Source of the DNA: Rhodanobacter sp. Soil772
GTDB taxonomy: Bacteria > Pseudomonadota > Gammaproteobacteria > Xanthomonadales > Rhodanobacteraceae
Assembly: GCF_001428385.1 (NCBI RefSeq)
Contig: NZ_LMSK01000003.1
Coordinates: forward strand, 62,001-126,000
DNA length: 64,000 nucleotides
Direction of reading: 5' to 3'
Numbering within the stretch: position 1 is the stretch's first letter; each line of letters begins with the position of its first letter. A program made the position numbers and the translations under genes. The notes under the pieces are model-generated. The model was not told where the DNA came from, made no database searches, and saw only the letters and a list, made by a program, of their open reading frames with translations. Positions 55,072-63,801 of the stretch are shown here, piece by piece.

Positions 55072-55078
55072 ACATTTG

Positions 55079-55429
55079 CTACGCCGCCTGAATCACGAAT
55101 TCACTGGCCGTGGCGACGGGCTGCACGTTACGCAATGTGCGGCGCATCTCGACCAGTCCATAGCGTTCCATCGTCTTGAGTGTCCGCGAAAGATTACTGG
55201 GCGCACGCCCGGTGAACTCCGCGAGCTGGCTCAGTGACTCGGGCTTCTGTTCCCTGATGACACGCAGCAACGCGCGGTTGTCGTCGGACAGCACTTCGGC
55301 CAGCGAGCGCATGGAGGTGAACCAGATCTTCGGCTCGCTGGGGCGTGGCTGATGATCGCCGCGCGCAATGGCCAGTGCACGGGCGCGGATGGCTTGTTGG
55401 GATGCGATGCCGATGACCAACTTTTTCAT
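55079..55429 (-). CDS. TumA-type HTH antitoxin
   Basis: 116 aa. A winged helix-turn-helix occupies about residues 50-100 (NRALLRVIREQKPESLSQLA, then GRAPSNLSRTLKTMERYGLV), like MarR-type DNA binders. The tail VQPVATASEFVI is typical of antitoxins paired with TumE toxins. The ATG overlaps the toxin stop by four bases (ATGA). It should neutralise TumE and repress the operon, probably at the palindrome at 55799-55813. The gene order, toxin first, is the usual one for this family. Confidence 0.8.
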   Translation of the reverse strand: MKKLVIGIASQQAIRARALAIARGDHQPRPSEPKIWFTSMRSLAEVLSDDNRALLRVIREQKPESLSQLAEFTGRAPSNLSRTLKTMERYGLVEMRRTLRNVQPVATASEFVIQAA

Positions 55430-55791
55430 GACTTCGTTTCCTCAAGTACGCGGTCGACTTCGTTGAAGAAATCCTCCAGCAATTGCTGCGGGCTGGTGAA
55501 TTCGTACGGCACGCCCTTGTCGCTGACGTGACGATGTCGATGGTCGTAGGTCAGACGACGACCTGCATAGCGCTTGCGCTTCGGTGGCCTGACGGCATGC
55601 GCATTGTCGAAACCGAGTAACCGCGTGCCATAGCGATCATGCAATGTCAGCACGTAGCGTATGCCGTGTGGCACATGCTCGTTTGCCTCGATACGCCATG
55701 CCTCGATCTTGATCCAGAAACCGTTGCCCTGATCGTAGATCTCGCCGTTGAGCAACAGCAGCGTTTCCAGTCCCACGTCTTCCTTTGACAT
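55426..55791 (-). CDS. TumE family toxin (DUF6516-like)
   Basis: 121 aa. The family pattern is visible: LLLLNGEIYDQGNGFWIKIE, then HGIRYVLTLHDRYGTRLLGFDNAHA, the basic segment PPKRKRYAGRRLTYDHRHRH, and the C-terminal YEFTSPQQLLEDFFNEVDRV. TumE proteins are the toxin half of type II modules; the molecular target is not settled. It is encoded just upstream of its HTH partner with a 4-base overlap. The start sits 7 bases from a perfect palindrome, leaving a very short leader. Confidence 0.8.
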   Translation of the reverse strand: MSKEDVGLETLLLLNGEIYDQGNGFWIKIEAWRIEANEHVPHGIRYVLTLHDRYGTRLLGFDNAHAVRPPKRKRYAGRRLTYDHRHRHVSDKGVPYEFTSPQQLLEDFFNEVDRVLEETKS

Positions 55792-55798
55792 GACTATA

Positions 55799-55813
55799 TA
55801 TCATCCGATGATA
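55799..55813. promoter_or_regulatory. Palindromic operator candidate of the TumE/TumA operon
   Basis: TATCATCCGATGATA is a perfect 7+1+7 palindrome immediately upstream of the toxin ATG, within an AT-rich patch that probably holds the -10 region (TATATA on the minus strand). It is well placed for repression by the HTH antitoxin. Confidence 0.65.
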
Positions 55814-55941
55814 ACTTCAATGAATCCCGCCACGGTTTGTAGCGGCTGGTCGCATGCCGCTCCATGAAACGGAGTCAGGTTCAGTTGTTTCAGCATCTGT
55901 CCGAGGACGGAGCCGACATCACGCCAGCTTCGCCAGGTACA

Positions 55942-57339
55942 TCACTTCGCCAACTGCACCAACACCCGATGCCAGAACTCCAGCCCCGCCGCGACTTCCG
56001 AGGCCGGCAGCTTCTCGTTGAGTCCGTGCGCAAACGTGTCGTCCGGTTTGGTGAAGGCAGCATCGATGCCGTAGCTGGGGACGCCGGCGTTGCGGAAGTA
56101 CATGCTGTCGGAGGCGCCGGCGGACATGCCGGGTACGACTTCCACGCCCGGGAAGCGGTGGTGCACGGCGGCGGTCACGGCGGCGATCACGTCCTGGCGC
56201 AGGGGTGAGGCGGGGCTGGCTACCGGTGCGGGCGACAGCACGGTGACGCTGGCGGATTTGTCGTTGATCACCTTGACCAGGGTGTCGCGCACGCTGTCGA
56301 CCGGCGTGCCGGGGAAGATGCGGCAGTTGATGTTGACGCTGGCGCTTTGCGGCAGGGCGTTGAGCGCGTGGCCGCCGTTGAGCATGGTCGCCACGCAGGT
56401 GGTGCGGATCTGGCCGACGTAGGCGGGGTCGGCGGAGATGGTGGCCGCGGCGGCGGCATCGTCGGGGTGGGCGGCGAAGCGGGTCATCGCGGCGCCCAGC
56501 GGGCCGGGCGTGTGCGCGCCGAGCGCACGCAGCGAGGCGAGCGTGATCTCGTTGCTGAGCGGCGGAAACTGGTAACCGGCGACGCGGTCGATGACGCGCG
56601 CCAGCCGATAGATCGCGTTGTCCGCGTTGGGTTCGCTGGAGTGCCCACCGGCCGAGGTCAGGCTGATATGGAAGTCCGCGTAAGTCTTCTCGGCGGCCTG
56701 GATCTGGTACAGCGCGGGCTTGCCGGTATCCGGGTTCAGGGTGCCGCCGCCGGCGTCGGCGTTGAGCAGGAATTCGGCGTCGTGATAGCGCTTGGCCAGT
56801 TCGCGGGTCGAGGCCATCGTGGTCTCTTCGTCGCCGGACAGCAGCAGGATCAGGTCGTGGCGCGGCTTGAAACCCTCGTGCTTGAGCCGGATCAGCGTTT
56901 CGACCAGCACCACCACCGCGGTTTTCATGTCCGCCGTGCCGCGGCCGTAGAGGTAGCCGTTCTCCTCGATCAGGGTGAACGGGTCGCGGGTCCAGTCCTT
57001 GCGCTTCGCCGCCACCACGTCCATGTGCCCGGACAGCAGGATCGGCTTGCCTTCGCCGGTGCCGCGATAGCGCGCCACCAGCGCGGCGGTTTCGCCCACC
57101 GGGATGATCTCGACGTCGCTGTCGGCAAAGCCGGCGGCCTTGAGTTTGTCGGCTAGATACGCGGCCAGCACCGGCACCTGGTGCTCGCCCTCGACCGTGG
57201 GGACGCTGATGGCATGCTTCAGCGTGGCCATGGTTTCGGGCAGCGCCTCGGCGGTGGTGCCGGCGTGGGCCATGCCGATGCCGGCGCAGAAGACCAGCGC
57301 GGCCGCCGCGGCGGGCCCAAGTGCTCGTGGTGCTCTCAT
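55942..57339 (-). CDS. M20 family metallopeptidase, exported
   Basis: 465 aa. A signal peptide (residues 1-26, ending MAHAG) precedes an M20 di-zinc peptidase. The metal ligands and catalytic residues lie in [11 protein letters not shown] (His, Asp), [12 protein letters not shown] (bridging Asp) and [12 protein letters not shown] (catalytic and ligand Glu). A lid domain follows, with [15 protein letters not shown]. It probably cleaves dipeptides or acyl-amino acids in the periplasm. The gene has no evident operon partner; the 150 bases downstream to the toxin operon show no gene. Confidence 0.9.
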   Translation of the reverse strand: MRAPRALGPAAAAALVFCAGIGMAHAGTTAEALPETMATLKHAISVPTVEGEHQVPVLAAYLADKLKAAGFADSDVEIIPVGETAALVARYRGTGEGKPILLSGHMDVVAAKRKDWTRDPFTLIEENGYLYGRGTADMKTAVVVLVETLIRLKHEGFKPRHDLILLLSGDEETTMASTRELAKRYHDAEFLLNADAGGGTLNPDTGKPALYQIQAAEKTYADFHISLTSAGGHSSEPNADNAIYRLARVIDRVAGYQFPPLSNEITLASLRALGAHTPGPLGAAMTRFAAHPDDAAAAATISADPAYVGQIRTTCVATMLNGGHALNALPQSASVNINCRIFPGTPVDSVRDTLVKVINDKSASVTVLSPAPVASPASPLRQDVIAAVTAAVHHRFPGVEVVPGMSAGASDSMYFRNAGVPSYGIDAAFTKPDDTFAHGLNEKLPASEVAAGLEFWHRVLVQLAK

Positions 57340-57472
57340 GCGAAGTCCCCTGTCATGTCGTGAACGAAGCCCGAGTATGCGCGGCGGCCCGCGCGCTTGT
57401 CATATGCCGGGCTCGCTGCGCGATCGTGCTAACCTTGCCGCCGCGCTGGCGGTGCTGCCGTCGGCGCGACAC

Positions 57473-57576
57473 CCCTTGGGGAGTAGCCTGCCTCGTTCCG
57501 CGAGGCGTCTTCGTCAACATGCTCGGCCTATCCCGCCGTGGCGAAGACACCGATCCTGGTTGGCGAGACCAACGGC
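57473..57576 (+). promoter_or_regulatory. yybP-ykoY manganese riboswitch (mntP leader)
   Basis: The conserved pieces of this aptamer are in order: TTGGGGAGTAGCC (57476-57488), CGTCAACATGC (57512-57522) and GGCGAGACC (57562-57570). CCTTGG near 57474-57479 can pair with CCAACGG at 57569-57575 to close helix P1. It lies upstream of mntP, whose family is the classical target. It binds Mn2+ and switches expression of the exporter on. Confidence 0.9.
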
Positions 57577-57585
57577 TGACGGCGC

Positions 57586-57610
57586 CACGACGGTGGGGCG
57601 CGCCGTCGTG
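57586..57610 (+). promoter_or_regulatory. Candidate expression-platform hairpin of the Mn riboswitch
   Basis: CACGACGG (57586-57593) pairs with CCGTCGTG (57603-57610); outer ACGGC/GCCGT bases extend it. It stands between the aptamer and the mntP start. No T-run follows, so control through access to the ribosome site or factor-dependent termination is more likely than an intrinsic terminator. Confidence 0.5.
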
Positions 57611-57643
57611 CCGTTGCGCCTTGCCCGACCGCTATGGCTACCC

Positions 57644-58210
57644 ATGAATCCCGTTTCCATCCTGCTGCTCGGCTTCGCCATGTCCGCCGACGCGTTCGCG
57701 GCGGCGATTGGCAAGGGCGCGGCCATGACCCGGCCGCGGCTCGGTCAGGCCATGCGTGCCGGCCTGATCTTCGGCGTGATCGAGGCGATCACCCCGGTGC
57801 TCGGCTGGTTGCTGGGCAAGGGCGCCTCACGCTACATCGAAGCCTGGGACCACTGGATCGCGTTCGGCCTGCTGCTGGTGCTGGGCCTGCACATGGTCCG
57901 CAACGGCTTCAAGCCGGAGTCGGACGAGCCGGTCGACGAGGCGAAGAAGCACGGCCTTGTCGGCCTTGCGCTCACCGGCCTGTCCACCAGCATCGACGCG
58001 CTGGCGGTGGGCGTGGGGTTGGCCTTCGTCGACACGCCGATCGCGGTGGTGGCGGCGGTGATCGGCCTGTGCACGTTCAGCATGGTCACGCTGGGCATCA
58101 TGCTCGGCCACGTGCTCGGCGCCATCGTCGGCAAGCGCGCGGAGATGATCGGCGGGATCATCCTGATCGGCGTGGGCGCGGTGATCCTGTACGAGCATCT
58201 TTCCGCGTGA
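57644..58210 (+). CDS. mntP: Manganese efflux pump MntP
   Basis: 188 aa with six membrane helices, the MntP size. The two halves carry the family motifs [14 protein letters not shown] and [18 protein letters not shown], with conserved Asp residues for Mn2+. It exports excess manganese across the inner membrane. ATG 57644 gives the family N-terminus [14 protein letters not shown]; the longer frame runs through the riboswitch. A terminator follows 15 bases after the stop. Confidence 0.95.
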   Translation: MNPVSILLLGFAMSADAFAAAIGKGAAMTRPRLGQAMRAGLIFGVIEAITPVLGWLLGKGASRYIEAWDHWIAFGLLLVLGLHMVRNGFKPESDEPVDEAKKHGLVGLALTGLSTSIDALAVGVGLAFVDTPIAVVAAVIGLCTFSMVTLGIMLGHVLGAIVGKRAEMIGGIILIGVGAVILYEHLSA

Positions 58211-58225
58211 TGGACGCCCCATGAA

Positions 58226-58251
58226 AAACCCGGGGATCGCTCCCCGGGTTT
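58226..58251. terminator. Bidirectional terminator between mntP and the TonB-dependent receptor
   Basis: AAACCCGGGGA (58226-58236) pairs perfectly with TCCCCGGGTTT (58241-58251) over a 4-base loop; A/T tails flank both sides. It serves two convergent genes. A near copy stands at 61422-61446. Confidence 0.85.
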
Positions 58252-58279
58252 CGTGGCTTTCCTGCGGCTGCCGGGTTGC

Positions 58280-61207
58280 CTACAGCTTGTAGCTCAGTCC
58301 GAGCATCACCGTGCGGCCCCAGGTGTCGTATTCCAGCGGGCGTGTCACCTGGACGCCGTTGGGCAGGCCGGAAACCTGCACGGTGGTGTCCGGCGTGTTG
58401 GTGAGGTTGCTGACCTGCAGCAGCAGCGACAGGCCGTTCCAGTTGCCTTCGGAGAACGCATAGCCGAGTTGCAGGTCGGTCTGCTTGTTGGCCAGCACCC
58501 TGGTGTAGCCGAGCTGGTCGAACAGCGCCACGGCTTCACCGGTGAAGGACGAGCGGTAGCGTTCGGCCACGCGCACCGACCAGCCGTACTTCTCGTAGTA
58601 CAGCGCGAGGTTGGCGACCTTGCGCGACAGGCCGGGCAGGGTGGCCGGGCCGCCGGGGATCGACGAGATCGAACTGACCGGGATGTTGCTGTTGGTCAGC
58701 GAGAAGTTGCCCTGCACGCCGAAGCCGTCCAGCGCGTCTGCCAAGAGGCCGCCTTCCAGCACGCCGGACAGCTCCACTCCCTGCATCTTGCCGCCGGTGC
58801 CGTTCGCGGGCCGCGTGAACGAACCGATGTTGCTGGTCGGCGTGAGCGTGGGATCGTTGTTGGTGTAGTGCGAGAAGTCGTAGTCGAGCGTGGTCTGGTT
58901 GTAGACGTAGTTCAGCAGGTTCTTGTTGAACACCGCCGCGGCGAGATAGCTGGACTTGCCCAGATAGAACTCGTACGACAGGTCGGCACCGACCGCGATG
59001 TACGGCTTCAGCTGCGGGTTGCCGCCGCTGCCGGACCACAGCACCTGACCGGCGCCGGGGCCTTCCAGCACCTTCGACACGCTGGCGGAGGTGGCGACCT
59101 TCTCGTCGTCGATGCGCCCGCGCGCCATCGTCTTGGCCAGGCCGAAGCGCAGGACTTGCCGCTCGCTGAGCTGCGCGGCCAGGTTCAGGCTGGGCAGCAC
59201 GTTGTTGTACTTCGCGCCGTCGGTGATGCTGCCGACCAGGGTGTCGCCATCGGTCTGCAGCGCGGTGGAGGACTGGTCGGTGCGTACGAACTGCACGCCC
59301 ACGTTGCCGCGCAGCGGCACGTTGCCCAGCATCGTCTCGATGTTGAACTTGGCGTAGGCCACCGGCACTTTCTCTTCCACCGTGTAGTTGCGGCTCCAGT
59401 CGCCCTGGCCGTTGCGCTGGGTCAGGTAGAACTGGTTCGCCAGCGCGCCCAGCACGTCGTAGTAGAGGATGCCCGGGATGCCGCCGTAGCCGAGCGAGGT
59501 GGGCCCGCGCAGGAAGGCGGGATCCACCGGTGCGCTGAAGTGGTTGTCGTAGGTGTCCGCCGTGGAACCGTTGCCGTTGAGCCAGGCGAAGTTCACGTCG
59601 GCCTGCTTGGTCTTGGTGCGGTCCGAGTAGTTCACGCCCAGGTTCATGCTGCTGAAGATCCAGCCTAGCGGGTGACTGACTTCCAGGCGCACCGCCTTGA
59701 TCGTGTCCTTCTGGCGGTCGAATTCCTGGCGGCCGTTGTAGCCGTAGCCGTCCGGGTCGGTGAACACCACCGTGGCGGGATTCGCGAGGTCGACGCCCGG
59801 GGCGAACTGCGGATAGCCGTTGCCGAGCGGGGTGCGGAAGTCGACGCTGGTGAAGGCGCCGCCGGCCAGGCCGGTGAACAGGTAGGCGTCGTGCAGTTTC
59901 TTCTTCGCGCTGGAATAGGACAGGTCGGCAGTGGCCGCCCAGCCGTTGCCGAAGTCGTACTGGTTGTTCCAGCCGGCCGAGAACAGCTTGTCGTGTTCCT
60001 TGGTGTACTGGTTCTGCAGGATCGGCGCGATGCCGTCGATCGTGCCGGAAGTGACCACCGGGTAAGGCTGCGCCGGCGTGACGCCCACGTTGGAGTAGCT
60101 GACGTTGTCCCACGGGCTGCTCGACCACTGCGCGCCGTTGGTGAACTTCTTCTCGCCGAAGGTGGAGTGGTACAGGTCGAGGGTGGAGTGGTAGTTGTCG
60201 CCCGGCGCCCATTCCAGCACGGCCATCAGGCCGCTGCGCCGCTGGGTCAGCGACTGCGCGCGCAGCTGCATGCCTTCCTGCGAGAGCACGCCGTCGGGCA
60301 GGCCCGGCGTATGCGGTCCACCCCAGTTTTCCTCGGCGCTGCCCGGACCGTTGTTCATGCTCCACCACCAGGCCTGGTACTGCTTCTCCTGGATCGGCGA
60401 GTCGAGGTGGGCGAAGCCCACGGCCACGCCCAGGGTGTGGTCGAAGAACTGGTCGATGTACGAGATGCTGGCGCGGTGGCCCATGTCGCCCACGCCGCTG
60501 CCCGGGCTGAGCTTGCCGTTGCTGGTGTGCTCGCCGCGCAGATTGACGGCGAAGGCGCGGTTGGGCAGGTCCAGCGGATGGATGGTGTGCAGGTCGACCG
60601 TGCCGGACAGGCCCTGGCCGATCAGGCTGGCGTCGGGCGTCTTGTAGATCGCCGCGCCGCTGATCAGCTCGGACGGGTACTGGTCGTATTCCACGCCGCG
60701 GTTCTCACCGATCGTGGCCTGCTCGCGCCCGTTGAGCGTGGTGCCGGCAAAATCGGGCGCCAGGCCGCGGATCGAGATCACGTTGGCGCGACCGTTCAGG
60801 CGCTGGGTGGCCAGGCCCGGTACGCGCGACAGGCTCTCGGCGATGCTCGCGTCCGGCAGCTTGCCGATGTCCTCGGCCGAGATCGCCTCGATGATGTTGT
60901 CCGAGTTCCGCTTGGCCTTCAGCGAATTCTCGATGCTGCCGCGGATGCCGGTGACGACGATGGTGTCGAGGTTGCTTACCGTGTTCTCGGACTTCTTGTT
61001 CTTCTTTGCGCTGGCGTCGGCTTTCTTGTCGACGGGTACCGTCTGGCTGTCGGTCGGCTGCGGCGCCTGCGCCTGCGCCTGCTGGGCCGACGCCGTGCCG
61101 GCCAGGACCAGGCCGAGCAAAGCGGTGGCGCAGGCGGCAGCCAACGGCCGCTGACGGATACGGACAGACCGCGCAAGCAGTGCATGCGGCAAGTGATGAG
61201 AATTCAT
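58280..61207 (-). CDS. TonB-dependent receptor (Xanthomonas/Caulobacter type)
   Basis: 975 aa from ATG 61207, which follows an AGGGGAT site. A signal peptide ends near TASAQQ (about residue 41), then a Gln/Lys-rich linker. A TonB-box-like DTIVVTGIRGS lies near residue 79, and the plug domain has KLPDASIAESLSRVPGLATQ and VISIRGLAPDFAGTTLNGR. The remainder is a 22-strand barrel ending in SYKL, not the common terminal Phe. Receptors of this group import oligosaccharides, siderophores or other large ligands, but no degradative genes nearby name the substrate. It depends on a TonB such as that at 21967-23004. Confidence 0.93.
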   Translation of the reverse strand: MNSHHLPHALLARSVRIRQRPLAAACATALLGLVLAGTASAQQAQAQAPQPTDSQTVPVDKKADASAKKNKKSENTVSNLDTIVVTGIRGSIENSLKAKRNSDNIIEAISAEDIGKLPDASIAESLSRVPGLATQRLNGRANVISIRGLAPDFAGTTLNGREQATIGENRGVEYDQYPSELISGAAIYKTPDASLIGQGLSGTVDLHTIHPLDLPNRAFAVNLRGEHTSNGKLSPGSGVGDMGHRASISYIDQFFDHTLGVAVGFAHLDSPIQEKQYQAWWWSMNNGPGSAEENWGGPHTPGLPDGVLSQEGMQLRAQSLTQRRSGLMAVLEWAPGDNYHSTLDLYHSTFGEKKFTNGAQWSSSPWDNVSYSNVGVTPAQPYPVVTSGTIDGIAPILQNQYTKEHDKLFSAGWNNQYDFGNGWAATADLSYSSAKKKLHDAYLFTGLAGGAFTSVDFRTPLGNGYPQFAPGVDLANPATVVFTDPDGYGYNGRQEFDRQKDTIKAVRLEVSHPLGWIFSSMNLGVNYSDRTKTKQADVNFAWLNGNGSTADTYDNHFSAPVDPAFLRGPTSLGYGGIPGILYYDVLGALANQFYLTQRNGQGDWSRNYTVEEKVPVAYAKFNIETMLGNVPLRGNVGVQFVRTDQSSTALQTDGDTLVGSITDGAKYNNVLPSLNLAAQLSERQVLRFGLAKTMARGRIDDEKVATSASVSKVLEGPGAGQVLWSGSGGNPQLKPYIAVGADLSYEFYLGKSSYLAAAVFNKNLLNYVYNQTTLDYDFSHYTNNDPTLTPTSNIGSFTRPANGTGGKMQGVELSGVLEGGLLADALDGFGVQGNFSLTNSNIPVSSISSIPGGPATLPGLSRKVANLALYYEKYGWSVRVAERYRSSFTGEAVALFDQLGYTRVLANKQTDLQLGYAFSEGNWNGLSLLLQVSNLTNTPDTTVQVSGLPNGVQVTRPLEYDTWGRTVMLGLSYKL

Positions 61208-61415
61208 GGGATCCCCTGTTGGATGGTAGGTGCCCCCCGGCACCCGGAAGCAGGAAGTGTCGACCCTGCGGGCGGACAATATGCTACTGCTCAGCGGAGC
61301 GAAGGCGTTCCCTACCGTTTTCCTTCGGTACAGGAACGGTGGAGTTGCCGTCGAACGGAACGGGCGCGCCGCCAGCCTGGGCGCAGCTTCCGCCGGATCG
61401 TATACCGATAGGCGC

Positions 61416-61446
61416 AAAAGAAAACCCGGAGATCGCTCCCCGGGTT
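61416..61446 (-). terminator. Terminator after fusA
   Basis: On the minus strand AACCCGGGGA pairs with TCTCCGGGTT (one G-T wobble) around GCGA and is followed by TTCTTTT. Its sequence is nearly the same as the terminator at 58226-58251, on the far side of the receptor gene. Confidence 0.8.
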
Positions 61447-61496
61447 CGCTGCCTTGCGCCGGCGAGCATCGCCGGCGTGCGCTCGAAGACGAAGCC

Positions 61497-63626
61497 TTAC
61501 TTCGCCTCCTTCTCCATCAGCTTCTCCACCATGCTCGCCGGCACGTCCTCGTAGTGGTCGAACTCCATGGTGAAGGTACCGCGGCCGCGGGTGGCCGAAC
61601 GCAGGAAGTTGATGTAGCCGAACATCTCGGCCAGCGGCACGAAACCCTGCACGAAGGCGGAGCTGCCTTTCTGGCCCTGGTCGCTGACGGTGCCGCGGCG
61701 GCGGTTGATGTCGCCGATGACGTCGCCGAGGTAGTCCGCCTCCATCACCACTTCCAGATGCATGATCGGCTCCAGCAGTTTCGGCTTGCTGAGCTTCTGC
61801 GCCTCGCGGAAGCACTGCCGGGCGGCGATCTCGAACGCCAGCGCGGAGGAGTCGACGTCGTGGTACTTGCCGTCGATCAGGCGCGCCTTGAAGTCGACCA
61901 CCTCGTAGCCGGCGACCTGGCCTTCCTGCGATTCGGCCTTGACCGAATGCTCGACCGCCGGGATGTACTCGCGCGGCACGCGGCCGCCGACCACCTCGTC
62001 GGAGAACACCACGCCCGAGCCCGGTTCGCCCGGCTCGAAGATCATCGTCACTTCGGCGAACTGGCCGGAGCCGCCGGTCTGCTTCTTGTGCGTGTAAGTG
62101 TGCTCGACGGTCTTGCCGAACGCCTCGCGGAAGCTGACCCGGGGCTTGCCCATGTTCGCTTCCACGCCCAGCTCGGTGCGCATTCGGTCGATGGTCACCT
62201 CCAGGTGCAGCTCGCCCATGCCCTTGAGCACGGTCTGGCCGGTTTCCTGGTCCACCTCGAGCTTCAGCGACGGGTCGGCCTTGACCATCTTGTAGAGCGC
62301 GCTGGACAGCTTGTCGACGTCGTTGCGGTTCTTCGGCTCCACCGACACGCTGATCACCGGGTCGGGGAAGCGCATGCGTTCGAGCAGCGCCGGATGCGCC
62401 GGGTCGGCCAGCGAATCGCCGGTCTCGGTGTCCTTCATCGAGACGAAGGCGCAGATGTCGCCGGCGCGTACTTCGTCGATTTCCCGGGTGTCGTCGGCCT
62501 GCACCTCGACGATGCGGCCCACGCGCTCCTTCTTGCCGCGGGTGACGTTGAGCAGGGTGTCGCCCTTCTTGATCACGCCGGAATAGATGCGGCAGAAGGT
62601 GAGCGTGCCGAACTGGTCGTTGATCACCTTGAACGCCAGCGCGCGCGCCGGCGCGTCGTCGGTGACGACCTGCTCGCCGATGACATGGCCGTCCTCGTCG
62701 ACCATCGCGATGCCGCCGTTCTCGCCCGGGTAGGGCAGATAGTCGACCACGGCGTCCAGCAGCTGTTGCACGCCCTTGTTCTTGTACGACGAGCCGCACA
62801 GCACCGGCACCAGTTCACCGGTGACGGTGCCGCGGCGGATGCACTGCTTGAGCACCGCCGGGTCGAACTCGCCGGTGTTGAGCAGGCGCTCGAACGCGTC
62901 GTCGTCCAGCGCCAGCGCGGTTTCCAGCAGGTTCTGGCGCAGCTTGGGCAGGTCGGCGATCCACGCGGTGTCGGCGCTGGCGCCGAACGTCAGGCGGGCC
63001 TTGATCTCGTCCAGCGGCACGGTTTCCCACACGCTGTCCTTGTCGTCGGAGGCCCACAGGTAGCCCACGCCGGCGACCAGGTCGGCCATGCCGACGAACT
63101 CGTCGCTGCTGCCCAGCGGCACCTGGCACAGCAGCGCGTTGGCGCCCAGGCGCTCGCGGATACCCTTCACGCAATGCGCGAAGCTGGCGCCGATGCGGTC
63201 CATCTTGTTGACGTAGCAGATCCGCGGCACCTTGTACTGGTCGGCCAGGCGCCAGTTGGTCTCGGTCTGCGGCTCCACCCCGGCGACGCCATCGAACACC
63301 ACCACCGCGCCGTCGAGCACGCGCAGCGAGCGGTTCACCTCGATGGTGAAGTCGACGTGTCCCGGGGTGTCGATCACGTTGATCTGGTGGCCCTTCCACT
63401 CGGCGGTCACCGCCGCCGACTGGATCGTGATGCCGCGCTTGCGCTCCTGCTCCATGTAGTCGGTGGTGGTGGAACCCCTGCCGTCCTTGGTGTCGTGCAC
63501 GTCGACGATCTGGTGCTTGCGCCCGGTGTAATAGAGGATGCGCTCGGTGGTCGTGGTCTTGCCCGCGTCGATGTGCGCGATGATGCCGATGTTGCGGTAG
63601 AGGGTCAGGGATTTCTTGCGGGCCAC
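61497..63626 (-). CDS. fusA: Translation elongation factor G, stand-alone copy
   Basis: 709 aa from GTG 63626, which has a GGAG site 8-9 bases upstream and gives the normal N-terminus ARKKSLTLYRNIGIIAHIDA. The GTPase motifs AHIDAGKTTTTERILYYTG, DTPGHVDFTIEVNRSLRVLD and NKMDRIGA are intact, and domains II-V follow (GELHLEVTIDRMRTELGVE, GRGTFTMEFDHYEDVP). It translocates tRNA and mRNA on the ribosome. The gene is not next to rpsL, rpsG or tuf, and the region YTGRKHQIVDVHDTKDGRGS differs from typical str-operon EF-G, so it may be a second EF-G (EF-G2-like). A symbol of fusB or fusA2 could apply. Confidence 0.93.
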   Translation of the reverse strand: MARKKSLTLYRNIGIIAHIDAGKTTTTERILYYTGRKHQIVDVHDTKDGRGSTTTDYMEQERKRGITIQSAAVTAEWKGHQINVIDTPGHVDFTIEVNRSLRVLDGAVVVFDGVAGVEPQTETNWRLADQYKVPRICYVNKMDRIGASFAHCVKGIRERLGANALLCQVPLGSSDEFVGMADLVAGVGYLWASDDKDSVWETVPLDEIKARLTFGASADTAWIADLPKLRQNLLETALALDDDAFERLLNTGEFDPAVLKQCIRRGTVTGELVPVLCGSSYKNKGVQQLLDAVVDYLPYPGENGGIAMVDEDGHVIGEQVVTDDAPARALAFKVINDQFGTLTFCRIYSGVIKKGDTLLNVTRGKKERVGRIVEVQADDTREIDEVRAGDICAFVSMKDTETGDSLADPAHPALLERMRFPDPVISVSVEPKNRNDVDKLSSALYKMVKADPSLKLEVDQETGQTVLKGMGELHLEVTIDRMRTELGVEANMGKPRVSFREAFGKTVEHTYTHKKQTGGSGQFAEVTMIFEPGEPGSGVVFSDEVVGGRVPREYIPAVEHSVKAESQEGQVAGYEVVDFKARLIDGKYHDVDSSALAFEIAARQCFREAQKLSKPKLLEPIMHLEVVMEADYLGDVIGDINRRRGTVSDQGQKGSSAFVQGFVPLAEMFGYINFLRSATRGRGTFTMEFDHYEDVPASMVEKLMEKEAK

Positions 63627-63801
63627 GGGCTGGACTCCGGAAAGGGGCTGCACGAACGCAGCCAAGTGACAGCTCAAATGCTGTCTGTGGCGGACTTTTT
63701 CAATGCGCGAATGGCCGTGCCGGTTCGACATGGCGGGTCGGGGCAGCGCAACGGTGCCCGGCAGCGCGCGCGACGGCACGTTCCGCCATCGGCGAAGGCG
63801 C

